From Rhodospirillales bacterium BBD 1991-14 (GTDB lineage: Bacteria; Pseudomonadota; Alphaproteobacteria; Kiloniellales; Kiloniellaceae): DNA of 64,000 bases. The translations under genes were made by a program, and so were the position numbers. Position 1 is the first letter of the stretch; each line of letters opens with the position of its first letter. Below are positions 18,138 to 26,265 of this stretch, piece by piece. The stretch spans positions 310,001 through 374,000 of the forward strand of contig LYSY01000008.1 in assembly GCA_001657395.1 (NCBI GenBank), given 5' to 3'. The notes under the pieces were generated by a model. The model did not search any database. It was not told the origin of the DNA and saw only the letters and a program-made list of their open reading frames with translations.

Positions 18138-18704
18138 TCAGTGGAGGTAGCGGATCAGGTAGCGGCTGTTCTTGACCACATAGCCGCGGCCATAGCCGTC
18201 GTAGCACATCACGCCGCCGATCAGCGCCTTCCTGCCGTGACGGAAACCGATCTTGGTGACGTCATGGCAGCCGCGGCCGGCGAAGTGCCCATGGTGCCGC
18301 CGCGGATGCGCGTGGCCGTGATGGCGATGAGGTTTGTAGGCGTGGAAGTGATGCTTGCGATGATGGCGCTTCACGTGGTGGCGCTTGAGATGGCGGTGTT
18401 TCTTGAAGTGGCGATGCTTGAAGTGACGCTTTGAAAAATGACGCTGTTTGAAGTGGCGGGGCTTGAAGTGGCGGGGCTTGAAGTGGCGGGGCTTGAAATG
18501 GTGATGGCTCCGGTGGTGCGCGAGGTGAAGCGCCGCGGCATCCGTCGGCGTGTACACAGCCGGCGCTGCGGCCGGCGTAACGCCAACCGAAGCCAGGGCG
18601 CCAGCCGAAGCCGGGGCGGCGGCCAAGGCCCCCGCCAGCGCCAGCGCGCCGGCAAGCAGGGCCCCAAGACGGTAAGCACGGGGAATCGGTCTGATGGCAA
18701 CCAT
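18138..18704 (-). CDS. Exported histidine-rich repeat protein
   Basis: This small basic protein has 188 aa. An alanine-rich Sec signal occupies about residues 10-35. From about residue 62 there is a run of HFKPR-type pentapeptides, then HFKHR and HRHLKRHH-type segments. The region contains dozens of histidines plus lysine and arginine. The C-terminal 45 residues are less repetitive and have two cysteines (GRGCHDV and GVMCYDG) that could form a disulphide. That tail resembles a short domain seen in small alphaproteobacterial exported proteins. The likely role is binding of Zn, Ni or Cu, or of acidic polymers, outside the membrane; this is inference. No known family is recognised over the repeat. 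Confidence 0.72.
   Translation of the reverse strand: MVAIRPIPRAYRLGALLAGALALAGALAAAPASAGALASVGVTPAAAPAVYTPTDAAALHLAHHRSHHHFKPRHFKPRHFKPRHFKQRHFSKRHFKHRHFKKHRHLKRHHVKRHHRKHHFHAYKPHRHHGHAHPRRHHGHFAGRGCHDVTKIGFRHGRKALIGGVMCYDGYGRGYVVKNSRYLIRYLH
18400..18500 (-). repeat. 15-bp tandem repeat encoding HFKPR units
   Basis: Three exact 15-bp copies lie at 18450-18464, 18465-18479 and 18480-18494 (plus-strand unit GAAGTGGCGGGGCTT). Diverged copies continue toward 18400. They encode successive HFKPR/HFKxR units of the histidine-rich protein. Copy number is likely to vary by slippage. Confidence 0.8.
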
Positions 18705-19011
18705 CGCAGCCTCCTTACGTCAGGTCTCTGCGCAGCGTTGTGCGCGTCGGCAGGGGCATTGCCGTGCAAAATCCCGCAAGACGCAGGACCTTGAGCCAAT
18801 CCCTGCTTGGTGAACCTTACGCAGGCAGATGGCCCGCCCTCCCCGGGGCGGCCACAAAAGTCACATCACAAGCCGGTGAAGGGGCCAGGAAAGAGGCCAG
18901 TGAAAGCGCCCGTGAAGAGGGCAGAGAGGGGGACGGCGAAAGACAGGGAAAAGGCAGGGAATCGGGGGACGAGCGGAGAATGAGAAAAGGCTGCACCCCG
19001 CAGCCGCCACC
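18705..19011. other. Intergenic region with a purine-rich strand
   Basis: This 307-bp gap lies between the folM-like gene and the histidine-rich gene. The left part presumably has the promoter of the latter. From about 18870 to 18990 the plus strand is almost pure purine with short repeats of GTGAAGnGGCC type. No gene with support was found. Confidence 0.4.
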
Positions 19012-19785
19012 TTAACCCGCCGGTGCCCGGGCCAGGTGGTCGCCGCCGTCCAGGCCGAGCATTTGTCCGGTCATGGAGCGTGCCTCCAGCAGGAACTGCA
19101 ACGCGGCGCAGACCTCTTCCAGGCTGGGGCCCGCCTCCAGCGGCAGGCGGCTGCAGCGCTCGGCAAAGTCGGCGTCGGTCTGGCCCTCCACCGGCAGGGT
19201 CGGTCCCAGACCGATCCCGTTCACGCGAATGCGCGGCGCCAGCGCCTGGGCCAGGGTCTGGGTCAGGGTCCAGAGACCGGTCTTGGAGACGGTGTAGCTG
19301 AGGTAGCGCGGCGTCAGGTTGAGCACGCGGGTGTCGATCAGGTTGACCGCCAGACCGGCCGCCTGCTGCGGGAGCAGGGCGGCGAAGCGCTGGGTCAGCA
19401 CCAGCGGGGCGCGCAGATTGATGTCCTGATGGCGCTGCCAGGATTGATGATCGGCACTGTCGGCATCGTCGTACTCGAAGATCGAGGCGTTGTTCACCAG
19501 CAGGCCGAGCGGCCCGCAGGCCTCCGCGGCGCGCTCGACCAACGGCCCCAGGGCCTGCGGATCGGCAAGGTCCGCCTGCAGCGCCACCGCCTTGCCGCCG
19601 GCCGCCGTGATCGTCCGGCACAGCGCCTCGGCCTCGGCTGTCGAGTCCCGGTAGTGCACCGCCACGGACCAGCCCCGGGCCCCCAGGTGGGTGGCGAGGG
19701 CCGCACCGACCCGCCGCGCCGCGCCGGTGACGAGGGCCGCGCGCGGCAGCCGCGGGTCTTCGAGCGTTTGCGGCGCTTCCGTCAT
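19012..19785 (-). CDS. Short-chain dehydrogenase, FolM/pteridine reductase-like
   Basis: This is an NADPH-dependent Rossmann-fold reductase of 257 aa. The cofactor motif is T20-G-A-A-R-R-V-G27; the TGx3RxG form marks pteridine reductases and FolM rather than ordinary SDRs. An aspartate (LIDTRVL) replaces the usual catalytic serine, followed by YTVSK, which provides the Tyr and Lys. This is the same active-site pattern as PTR1. It lies directly downstream of folE on the same strand. Dihydromonapterin or dihydrofolate reduction is therefore the best guess. Confidence 0.86.
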   Translation of the reverse strand: MTEAPQTLEDPRLPRAALVTGAARRVGAALATHLGARGWSVAVHYRDSTAEAEALCRTITAAGGKAVALQADLADPQALGPLVERAAEACGPLGLLVNNASIFEYDDADSADHQSWQRHQDINLRAPLVLTQRFAALLPQQAAGLAVNLIDTRVLNLTPRYLSYTVSKTGLWTLTQTLAQALAPRIRVNGIGLGPTLPVEGQTDADFAERCSRLPLEAGPSLEEVCAALQFLLEARSMTGQMLGLDGGDHLARAPAG

Positions 19786-19866
19786 CGCGAAGGGGTTTTC
19801 ATGGAGAAAGACGGTCGGGCGAAAGGGAACACGGTGGGACGAAGGCGGCGCCCGCCCACCCGCTGC

Positions 19867-20496
19867 TCACTTGCCGATGATGCCGAGGAACTCCTGGCGG
19901 GTCTTGGGGTCGTTCCGGAAGGCGCCCAGCATGCGGCTGGTCACCATGGAGGTGCCGGGCTTGTGGATGCCGCGGGTGGTCATGCACTGATGGGTGGCCT
20001 CGATCACCACCGCCACGCCGTGGGGCTGCAGCACCGCATCGATGGTGTTGGCGATCTGCGCCGTCATCTTCTCCTGGATCTGCAGGCGCTTTGCGTAGAC
20101 CTCCACGACCCGTGCCAGCTTGGAGATGCCGACCACCCGGTTGCGCGGGAAATAGCCGACATGGGCGACGCCGATGATCGGCGCCATGTGGTGCTCGCAG
20201 TGGCTTTCGAAACGGATGTCGCGCAGCAGCACCATCTCGTCGTAGCCGTCGGTCTCCTCGAAGGTGCGCTGCAGCATGTCGACGGGGTCGATCAGGTAGC
20301 CGCCGAAGAACTGCTCGTAGGCCCGCACCACCCGCTCCGGCGTGCCGAGCAGGCCCTCGCGGCCGGGGTCGTCGCCGGCCCAGCGCAGCAGGGTGCGGAC
20401 GGCCTCCTCGGCTTCCGCGCGGTCGGGCTTGCGCGCCGCCGCCTCCTTGCGCTCCAGCGCCAGGATGTTGCTGACGTTCTCTGCCTTGCTGTTCAT
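19867..20496 (-). CDS. folE: GTP cyclohydrolase I
   Basis: FolE converts GTP to 7,8-dihydroneopterin triphosphate, the first step of folate synthesis. The 209-aa product has the zinc-binding cysteine and histidine in [10 protein letters not shown] and the second cysteine in THQCMTTRG. The conserved [11 protein letters not shown] and RLQIQEKMT blocks are present. The chosen ATG is preceded by a perfect GGAGGT site 5 nt upstream; longer readings are not conserved. The folM-like reductase follows 81 bp downstream, forming a small pterin operon. Confidence 0.97.
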   Translation of the reverse strand: MNSKAENVSNILALERKEAAARKPDRAEAEEAVRTLLRWAGDDPGREGLLGTPERVVRAYEQFFGGYLIDPVDMLQRTFEETDGYDEMVLLRDIRFESHCEHHMAPIIGVAHVGYFPRNRVVGISKLARVVEVYAKRLQIQEKMTAQIANTIDAVLQPHGVAVVIEATHQCMTTRGIHKPGTSMVTSRMLGAFRNDPKTRQEFLGIIGK

Positions 20497-20818
20497 CACG
20501 ACCTCCAAAGTCCTTCGCAGACCATCAACTAGGCCGCTCCCGGAAAATTCCAAGCCGCTGGCCGACCCCGAGGCGCACCATAAACGCCTCCGGCGGCCCG
20601 TCAAAGGTCGGCACGATAGAGAGGGCACGATGACAGCCATGGGACCACCGCCCGCCGATGCTCTGCACGGAAAGGGCGGCACCACCGAAAGGTGCGCGGG
20701 CTGAAAGGTGCGCGGGCTGAAAGGCGCAAGACCCAAAGCCATCGATTCCAGCAGTATTTGATCCCAAACGGTGCGGGGTCAGGTCTTGCAGAAAGTCGGT
20801 TCAGTCGCGGCTGCGGTG
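20497..20818. other. Intergenic region between folE and attL
   Basis: This stretch of about 320 bp contains the folE promoter region. At 20687-20728 there are two and a half tandem copies of a 16-bp unit (GAAAGGTGCGCGGGCT). No gene is supported. The prophage begins immediately to the right. Confidence 0.5.
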
Positions 20819-20875
20819 TTGGTGCCCCTGGCCTGACTCGAACAGGCACTCCCTTGCGGGAAACAGATTTTGAGT
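20819..20875. repeat. attL: 57-bp copy of the tRNA-Leu 3' region
   Basis: This sequence is identical over 57 bp to 60266-60322. Bases 20820-20875 equal the 3' 56 nt of the tRNA-Leu(CAA) gene (complement), including the encoded CCA and reaching the anticodon loop. The left flank is chromosome and the right flank is phage. It is the original host 3' end displaced by integration and cannot make a tRNA. Confidence 0.95.
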
Positions 20876-20895
20876 GTGCCGGAAAGCCTTTGAGA

Positions 20896-21216
20896 TCAGG
20901 GCTTTGTCCAACAAATCGCCCCGTTTTTTCCCTCGTCTACAGGCGAAAGTCTGACAACCTTCAGCTGGACCGCCGGCGCCGCCGGGACCACCTGGAGTGC
21001 CGGGTCTTGCACGTAGCGGGCGCCCTCTCCATCGGTCAGGACGATCCGCCCCTTGGCGTCCGTGGTGGCGCTGTGCATCAGCACGCGGAACTCGTCCGCG
21101 CCGGCCGCCGGTCCCGCCTCCGGGTCCTCGACGTAGACCGCCCGTGTCACCCGCATGGCCGCCTCATCAAAGATCGCGACCTGGTGGTAGAGCGTGTGCG
21201 GCTTGAGGGCGGTCAT
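20896..21216 (-). CDS. Hypothetical prophage protein
   Basis: This protein of 106 aa has no family I recognise. It has an alternating hydrophobic pattern suggesting a small beta-rich fold (VAIFDEAAMRVTRAVYVED, then IVLTDGEGARYV). No signal or membrane segment is visible. It is the last gene of the prophage at attL and overlaps the preceding gene by ATGA, so it is translationally coupled to it. Its position beyond the lysis genes, next to the attachment site, is where lysogenic-conversion genes often sit. Confidence 0.6.
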   Translation of the reverse strand: MTALKPHTLYHQVAIFDEAAMRVTRAVYVEDPEAGPAAGADEFRVLMHSATTDAKGRIVLTDGEGARYVQDPALQVVPAAPAVQLKVVRLSPVDEGKNGAICWTKP

Positions 21217-21476
21217 GACCGGTCCTGGTCAGAAGCCTCATGGGGCCCGCGCAGCACCGAGGCGCCGCCCAGGTCCTTGCGCTCCTTCACCGTGATGATC
21301 CCCGACAGCCGCAGCTGCGCGACGAAGCGGCGGGCGACGGCCATGAATCCGGCGTCGTCGGTCGGCTGCAAGCGCACGATGGCCTTGCGGTTCTGTTTCA
21401 GGGCGAAGCAGAGCGGCTGCGCCAGGCGCTCGTCATCGACCTCCTCTTGCCGGTCACTTCTGCCATGCAACGACAA
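21213..21476 (-). CDS. Hypothetical prophage protein
   Basis: This 87-aa charged soluble protein has no recognised domain. The central part (DDAGFMAVARRFVAQLRLSGIITVKER) looks like a helix pair followed by a strand. It ends in an ATGA overlap with the gene at 20896-21216, so the two form a pair. A terminator separates them from the late module upstream, so they probably have their own promoter in 21477-21588. Confidence 0.55.
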   Translation of the reverse strand: MSLHGRSDRQEEVDDERLAQPLCFALKQNRKAIVRLQPTDDAGFMAVARRFVAQLRLSGIITVKERKDLGGASVLRGPHEASDQDRS

Positions 21477-21864
21477 TCAACGACTCCTTACGACACCGCC
21501 CAGGAGCTCCGCCCTACTATGCTTAATGTTCTTATTTTGTTCATGATGACAGATTGCGGACTGCTGGGCAAGTTGGTGGGGTGAGAACAAAAAAGGGATG
21601 CGGAGTCGCGCTCCACATCCCTACCCCGTCCAAAGGGGCCTTTTGGATAAGTTCTTGCGGTCCTGGCGGGAACCTTCCCCAGCCCGAACTGGGGTTTCCC
21701 CTTCCAAAAGGGACCTTTCGAGGATACGCCCCGGGGCCTCCCGAGCCCTCAGATGCCCAACAGCGTCTGGGGGCTCACCGATTCGCAGCATCACATCTTG
21801 TGACGCCGCATCTTTGCCGACAACCTGTCGGAATGTCCAGCGATCAGTTCATCAAGTTGATGAA
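21477..21864. other. Hairpin-rich intergenic region at the end of the lysis module
   Basis: This 388-bp gap carries no supported gene but several inverted repeats. They are the terminator at 21589-21622, TCCAAAGG/CCTTTTGGA near 21629-21647, CCCCAG/CTGGGG around 21679-21696, CCGACA/TGTCGG near 21818-21832, and a 9-bp-arm palindrome (GTTCATCAA/TTGATGAAC) at 21847-21865 touching the lipoprotein stop codon. The left 110 bp are AT-rich and may hold the promoter of the two attL-proximal genes. Confidence 0.55.
21589..21622 (-). terminator. Rho-independent terminator of the late operon
   Basis: On the minus strand a 12-bp stem with one mismatch (AGGGATGTGGAG pairing with CTCCGCATCCCT) and a 5-nt loop is followed by six T residues. 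It lies downstream of the lysis and lipoprotein genes and fits the end of the late transcript. Confidence 0.85.
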
Positions 21865-22323
21865 CTAGCAGGGCGCCCCGGTCAAACCCAGGCAAAGCGC
21901 TGAAATCGCACCGCTTTTGATGTCCGGCGTCACATTCTGCCAGAGCTCGCCGAGCGCCGCCGCCAGGGCCGCGTTGGCGTTGTTGCGTGCCTCCTGGCCC
22001 TGGAACGCCCGCACGTCGGTGGCCGAGTAGGTGATCTTGGTGCCGTCCGGCATGTCCCAGGTGAGCGCGACCGAGCCCTGCTCTTTGGCCCCGACGAGTT
22101 CCACCACCACCGGATCGCCGCCCTCCGGGTTCGGCATGATGATCCGGCCGGCGTTCTGGCCGTCGTAGTTGCCCGGCGCCCAATGGACCAGGGAGATCGA
22201 CTTGTCGCTGCCGTACTCCACTTCGTCCTCGGTCAGGTGCAGGCTGCCCGCCTGGTCGAAGGTCTCGCAGGCCCCCAGGGTGAAGGCGGCCACCACGGCC
22301 GCGGCGATCATCTTCAAACGCAT
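21865..22323 (-). CDS. Phage-encoded lipoprotein
   Basis: This 152-aa protein has a clear lipoprotein signal: basic start, alanine-rich hydrophobic core and lipobox LGAC with C19 as the lipidation site. The mature part has a short acidic stretch (LTEDEVEY) followed by beta-rich sequence, and ends in two cysteines (ALCLGLTGAPC). It lies last in the late transcript, after the holin-like and muramidase-like genes. It could be a spanin-type outer-membrane lysis protein or a superinfection-exclusion lipoprotein. It is longer than typical o-spanins, and neither role is proven. Confidence 0.72.
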   Translation of the reverse strand: MRLKMIAAAVVAAFTLGACETFDQAGSLHLTEDEVEYGSDKSISLVHWAPGNYDGQNAGRIIMPNPEGGDPVVVELVGAKEQGSVALTWDMPDGTKITYSATDVRAFQGQEARNNANAALAAALGELWQNVTPDIKSGAISALCLGLTGAPC

Positions 22324-22334
22324 TGTCCCCTCCT

Positions 22335-22616
22335 CTAGTGTCGCAAAGGCGTGACGTTGGTTGGCGGTGCTGCCGGCGTGCGGTCGCGGAACAGCCAGGC
22401 GGCGCCGAAGCCGGCGAAGATCGGCACGGTGCTGCGGACGTTGGGGTCGTCCAGCCAGGCGAAGGCCTCGTGGCTGCCGATCAGCCAGACCAGCAGGGCA
22501 TTGAGACCGGCGGCGAGGACGGCGGCGACGGCGCCGAGCAGCACCTTGCGGGTCGGTTTGATCGAGGGCTGATCGACCAGCACGGTCCCCGCCCTGTCTT
22601 GACGGCTGTCAGACAT
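22335..22616 (-). CDS. Small two-helix membrane protein, probable holin
   Basis: This 93-aa protein has two hydrophobic segments (about residues 24-46 and 63-76). A charged N-terminus precedes them and a basic/proline tail follows. Its start overlaps the end of the muramidase-like gene by 8 bp, and it precedes the lipoprotein gene. Size, topology and place in the lysis module fit a holin, but there is no sequence motif to prove it. The start at 22616 was chosen because the longer reading is out of character. Confidence 0.65.
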   Translation of the reverse strand: MSDSRQDRAGTVLVDQPSIKPTRKVLLGAVAAVLAAGLNALLVWLIGSHEAFAWLDDPNVRSTVPIFAGFGAAWLFRDRTPAAPPTNVTPLRH

Positions 22617-23448
22617 CGGCGCCTCCGGTGAAGAGCTCAGAGAAAGGCTCGACCTTCTGGAGGAAGCCCTCGATGGTCCCCTTGCCGGCTGCCGTGTTGT
22701 AGAACCGCTTCCAGTAGGCGCCGAGGCCCGGAAGGTCGTCGGCCGGTGGCAGCGGGGGGCGGCGGCGATAGTAGACCAGGCGCGCGATGGCGGTGGCGTA
22801 GGCCAGGTTCCAGATGAGTTCGAGAGGCCCAGGACGGGCCTCATCAGACTTCTTGCCAGACACCAATTCGCGCACAAGGTCGCCGAGGTCTGGGCGATAG
22901 CTGAGGAAGTTGTCCCACACGTCCCGATGCGTCGCCGGCTCGATCTGGTAGATGCCGAGCGCCGGCCCGCCCTGCTGCACCAGGTGCTGGCGGCCGGCGA
23001 CGACGCTCTCGGCCAGCACGGTGGCGAGCAGCAGGTTTGCGGCCGCCGGTGAATAAAGCCCGATGTGTTCCAGCGTCGGGCGGATCACATGGCCGCGCAG
23101 TTCGGCGGGATCGATCATCGCTCTAGCCCAGCTCATCAGTTTCAGGAACAGGAAACCGCTGACCGCCAGCAGCAGCGCAATGAAGGCGCCGCCGATGGTG
23201 ATGACCAGGCGGTGGCGCGCGTCCTTCTCGTCGCTGATCCGCGCGTGGACCTTGTCGGCCAAGGCCGCGATCATCCCCTCCACCTTGTCGAAGCCCCGCT
23301 GCATATCCAGCTTCAGCTCCGCCCGGCTCGTAGCCGCCAGCTCTTCGCGGCGATTGCTGAGGTCCTCGTGTGCGGACTGCCGCGCCTCCGTGGCCGAGGC
23401 GATTTCGATGGCGCGGGTGTTGATCTGGGCTTGCGCGCGGTCGCTCAT
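22609..23448 (-). CDS. Membrane-anchored lysozyme/transglycosylase-like protein (putative endolysin)
   Basis: This protein has 279 aa. Residues 1-80 form a charged coiled coil, residues 81-105 are a single transmembrane helix, and the rest is a soluble helical domain. That domain contains LLLATVLAES (E147) followed by GPALGIYQIEPATH, a pattern like the catalytic Glu and substrate groove of lytic transglycosylase or muramidase-type phage proteins. It probably cuts peptidoglycan either in lysis or during entry. It is the first gene of the lysis module. A conserved 16-bp palindrome lies 43-58 bp upstream of the start. Confidence 0.68.
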   Translation of the reverse strand: MSDRAQAQINTRAIEIASATEARQSAHEDLSNRREELAATSRAELKLDMQRGFDKVEGMIAALADKVHARISDEKDARHRLVITIGGAFIALLLAVSGFLFLKLMSWARAMIDPAELRGHVIRPTLEHIGLYSPAAANLLLATVLAESVVAGRQHLVQQGGPALGIYQIEPATHRDVWDNFLSYRPDLGDLVRELVSGKKSDEARPGPLELIWNLAYATAIARLVYYRRRPPLPPADDLPGLGAYWKRFYNTAAGKGTIEGFLQKVEPFSELFTGGADV

Positions 23449-23490
23449 CCAACCGGCCTAAACCGCCCGGGACTCCGGGTCCAGCGCCGA

Positions 23491-23506
23491 GATGTTCATG
23501 AACACT
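23491..23506. promoter_or_regulatory. Shared phage palindrome, copy A
   Basis: GATGTTCATGAACACT differs from the perfect palindrome GATGTTCATGAACATC at 41625 by two bases. Partial similarity to that site continues for about 30 bp on the right side and includes a shared CTTTTC and TTAG. It lies just upstream of the lysis module. Promoter, operator or RNA-processing site. Confidence 0.5.
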
Positions 23507-23667
23507 TTTCTGCCCGAAACGCTTAGCCATAGGACCAAAGACCCCAATATCCGGCGCCCAGCCGCCTCAGCGATTTCGCTTAAAGGGAGCAATTAGACCG
23601 TTTAGGTTCATTTTCCAGTTGCGTGATTCCAAGCGCGCTAGGCACAATCGGCGGTGGAGGAGAACCC

Positions 23668-23862
23668 ATGCTGGAAGACCGCAAACCACCCGCGGATCGT
23701 CAAGACGACCCTGATCCTGCGGATACACCGAGCCCCACCGACCAAGACGGAATCAGCGACGATGCGCTCGATGAAATTCGCATCGAAGGCGGCCACGGTG
23801 GCAGCGGCATGAGGCATTGGCGCCCTTCTAAGCGGCCGCCAGGATCGCCACAGCAAAGCTGA
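23668..23862 (+). CDS. Small acidic hypothetical protein (possible moron)
   Basis: This 64-aa, plus-strand gene lies between the lysis and tail modules, which run on the minus strand. The start has a strong site (GGAGGAGAACCCATG). The product is rich in Asp, Pro and Arg (PADRQDDPDPADTPSPTDQD) and looks disordered. Its 3' end overlaps the converging tail-tip gene by 35 nt. The evidence is the ribosome binding site, and it could be spurious. Confidence 0.4.
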   Translation: MLEDRKPPADRQDDPDPADTPSPTDQDGISDDALDEIRIEGGHGGSGMRHWRPSKRPPGSPQQS

Positions 23863-24556
23863 CCCATATCTGCGCCGTACTCAGCGAGAACGCCCCGACA
23901 TTTTCAGAAGCCGCTTCCAGCTCTCGACGCGCTGTCGCGATTGCTGCCGAGGAACTTGCGGCCCCCGCCACGGTGTTTATTCCGTTCACATAGTTGCTGG
24001 GGTACGACGAGACCGAAGCATCGCTTTGTACATGACCCGCGACCGGAATCCACAAAGCTCTGGCCGATCCCCAAGAAGGAGAAAAGTTCAGAGGGTTAGG
24101 TGAGGATGACGCGCTGGCTGCTGCGCCTCCGGCCTCGATGTCCGACAGCACTCCTGTCCATCCTGTCACCCTGTAGCATTGGGCGGCTGCTGTCGCATTC
24201 GGGGATGATCCGCTCGTTGAGAAGTTCACCGAAGATCCGTCCTCAGCGCCGTCAGCCTCCCGCGCAAAACAAGCAACACCCGTAACGAAATCCGAGCTAA
24301 CCGACGTCTCAAACTGCGCCACCTGAGTCCACCCAAGAGGCGTGTTCATTGTCCCCTGAGTGGTGCTCGTTGCCGAGGTATAATGCGACGTCATGAAGTT
24401 GAGAAGAAGCTCTCCCGCATTCACGACAGGCGGCATCAGCACATTGTGAGTTTGACCGGCCACAGGAAACGACGTCGGCGTGATCGATTCAACAACGGGA
24501 AACGCCGGGCCGCCGCCGCCTTCCCCGAATCGATACGGATTGAGCAGGTTCAGCAT
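23828..24556 (-). CDS. Tail-tip/adhesin-like protein downstream of the fibre
   Basis: This 242-aa protein is rich in Ser, Ala, Thr and Gly with an alternating beta pattern typical of phage receptor-binding or decoration proteins. The N-terminus (LNPYRFGEGGGG) is a common start for short phage tail proteins. Its start overlaps the stop of the fibre gene in a TAATG, so production is coupled to the fibre. The likely role is an additional fibre tip or chaperone. No enzyme motif is seen. Confidence 0.6.
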   Translation of the reverse strand: MLNLLNPYRFGEGGGGPAFPVVESITPTSFPVAGQTHNVLMPPVVNAGELLLNFMTSHYTSATSTTQGTMNTPLGWTQVAQFETSVSSDFVTGVACFAREADGAEDGSSVNFSTSGSSPNATAAAQCYRVTGWTGVLSDIEAGGAAASASSSPNPLNFSPSWGSARALWIPVAGHVQSDASVSSYPSNYVNGINTVAGAASSSAAIATARRELEAASENVGAFSLSTAQIWVSFAVAILAAA

Positions 24557-26265
24557 TACGTTGGTTTGCCGATCAGCGTCACCTTCAGCCCCGCCGCAGA
24601 GGTGCCGGCGCCGTCGATGTCGATGGTGATTTCCGCGTCGTCGGCCAAGGCCGTGTCCGAGATCACCGCGGCCGCGGCCGCGGTCTCGGAAGTGTTCTCG
24701 TTGGCGTCGATGGTGAGCTTGGTCGAGAGGATCGTCGCGCCGCCCTCATTGATGTCGACAGTGGTAAGTGTCGTGCCCGCCGTCGTCAGGCTGGCGCGCA
24801 CTGCCGAGAGGGTGAAGGCGAAGGGCATGCGGAAAGTGATCTTCGCCGAGCCCGTCGTGATCGCCGTCGTCTCGTCGCCCACCGCCACGATCAACGCCTG
24901 GTCGGGGTTCACCTGGGCGCCGTCCGCGACGTTCAAAATGGCCCGCGCCTGCGCTGCTGACAGGTCCGTCGGGTCTCCTGTGCCTGCGCCCGCGGCGCGC
25001 CCCTTCAGAGTCGCCTGCGCCATGTCGGCGGCCTTGGCATTCGTCACCGCGTTGTTCGCGATCACAGTCGCACCGTCGCCGGTGGAAGTGACATCGCCGG
25101 TATGGTTCGGGTGGCTGTAGGCGTTGGCACCATCGGCCACGTTGAGGATCGACCGTGCCTGCGCCGGTGTGAGATCCGTAGGATCGCCCGTCCCGGCGCC
25201 CGAGGCCCGGCCCTTCAGGGTGGCCTGCGCCATGTCGGCGGCCTTGGCGTTCGTCACTGCGTTGTTGGCAATCGTCGTCGCGCCGTCGCCGCTGGAGGTG
25301 ACGTCGCCGCTGTGGTTAGGGTGGCTGTAGGCATTGGCGCCATCAGCCACGTTGATCATGGTGCGGACCTGCGCGGGCGTCAGGTCTTCGGGATCTCCCG
25401 TATCAGCCGTGGCCCGTCCCTTGATGGTGTCCGTCGCGACATCGGCAAGCTTGGCATTGGTGATCGCATTGTCTGCCGGCGGGATCGCCGCGATGGCCTG
25501 CGCCGTCCTCAAGGCCGTCATGCCCTTCGTGTTCTCTGTCCCGCCCTCGGCCTCGGCCTGGCTGGCGATCTCGGCGAACACACCATCGGCACCGGCCGCG
25601 CCCGTGTCGCCCTGCAGGCCCTGGAGACCCTGGATGCCCTGCACCCCTTGCGGCCCCTCGAAGTTCCCGGTCAAGGTCCAGCTGCTTGCGCCGGTTTTCT
25701 CGTAGTAGTCGCCCGTGTCGTTGTCGATGTAGCGGTCATCGACATTGCCCAGGGACCCGGCAGGCGCACCGGACCCGTCCAGGAATGCCGGGAGGTCGGA
25801 ATTCTCAAGGGCGTCAGCTGCCGCGTTCCAGCGCGGCACCTTGCCGGCTTCCGGTGCCGGCAGCAGCAGGCTTGCCGTGGTCACCAGCTCGTCGCGCAGG
25901 CGCACGGCCCGGTCGATGCGCATCTGCAGATCGTGAACCATGCGCGTCAGGCGGTTGAGCGCGGTTTCCGTGACCTCGGCGGAGAAGTCCTCCAGCTCGT
26001 TGTAATCGACCTCCTGCTTCTGGGCGATGTCGGAGACGATCACGACATTCTTGGTGCCGGCGCCCGGTGGCGTGACGAAGTCCACGACGCCGCCGGCCTT
26101 CTGGCCGACGTTGGTCACCGAATAGTGGATGGACAGCGTCTGCAGTGTGCCGTTCAGGTAAACGTCCAGATCGCCGGCCTCGAAGATCCGGTTTTCGTAG
26201 GCGAACTGCGTGGTGACCCCGTCGCCGTCATGCTCCCAGCGTGAGACATCGGTATCTGTCGTCAT
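24556..26265 (-). CDS. Tail fibre protein with T7 gp17-like N-terminus
   Basis: This 569-aa fibre starts with a virion-anchoring domain (about residues 1-130) like that of T7 gp17 (FEAGDLDVYLNGTLQ, then VTETALNRLTRMVHDLQMRI). A linker and a short collagen-like stretch (GPQGVQGIQGLQGLQGDTG, residues 204-222) follow. Then come three ~70-residue repeats (266-456) with the signature NVADGANAYSHPNHTGDVTS, and a beta-rich C-terminal domain that probably sits at the receptor-binding end. It overlaps both neighbours (ATGA upstream, TAATG downstream). The T7-like anchor supports a podovirus tail. Confidence 0.9.
   Translation of the reverse strand: MTTDTDVSRWEHDGDGVTTQFAYENRIFEAGDLDVYLNGTLQTLSIHYSVTNVGQKAGGVVDFVTPPGAGTKNVVIVSDIAQKQEVDYNELEDFSAEVTETALNRLTRMVHDLQMRIDRAVRLRDELVTTASLLLPAPEAGKVPRWNAAADALENSDLPAFLDGSGAPAGSLGNVDDRYIDNDTGDYYEKTGASSWTLTGNFEGPQGVQGIQGLQGLQGDTGAAGADGVFAEIASQAEAEGGTENTKGMTALRTAQAIAAIPPADNAITNAKLADVATDTIKGRATADTGDPEDLTPAQVRTMINVADGANAYSHPNHSGDVTSSGDGATTIANNAVTNAKAADMAQATLKGRASGAGTGDPTDLTPAQARSILNVADGANAYSHPNHTGDVTSTGDGATVIANNAVTNAKAADMAQATLKGRAAGAGTGDPTDLSAAQARAILNVADGAQVNPDQALIVAVGDETTAITTGSAKITFRMPFAFTLSAVRASLTTAGTTLTTVDINEGGATILSTKLTIDANENTSETAAAAAVISDTALADDAEITIDIDGAGTSAAGLKVTLIGKPT
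24898..25470 (-). repeat. Three ~210-bp repeats inside the tail fibre gene
   Basis: The units encode fibre residues about 266-334, 335-404 and 405-456, the last one partial. They are nearly identical at protein level for the second and third copies. In-frame recombination between them could lengthen or shorten the fibre shaft. Confidence 0.85.

Noticed and set aside
18870-18990. Purine-rich tract as a coding region
   Set aside because: The reading frames give repetitive low-complexity products without a ribosome site; it is more likely a non-coding 3' region.
20819-20875. A second functional tRNA-Leu at the left end
   Set aside because: Only the 3' 56 nt are present; the 5' acceptor and D arm are missing, so it is an attachment-site remnant.
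23460-23530. Short conserved peptide FMNIS at both palindromes
   Set aside because: Both sites can be read as FMNISxLD in one frame, but there is no proper start and the similarity is explained by the DNA palindrome itself.
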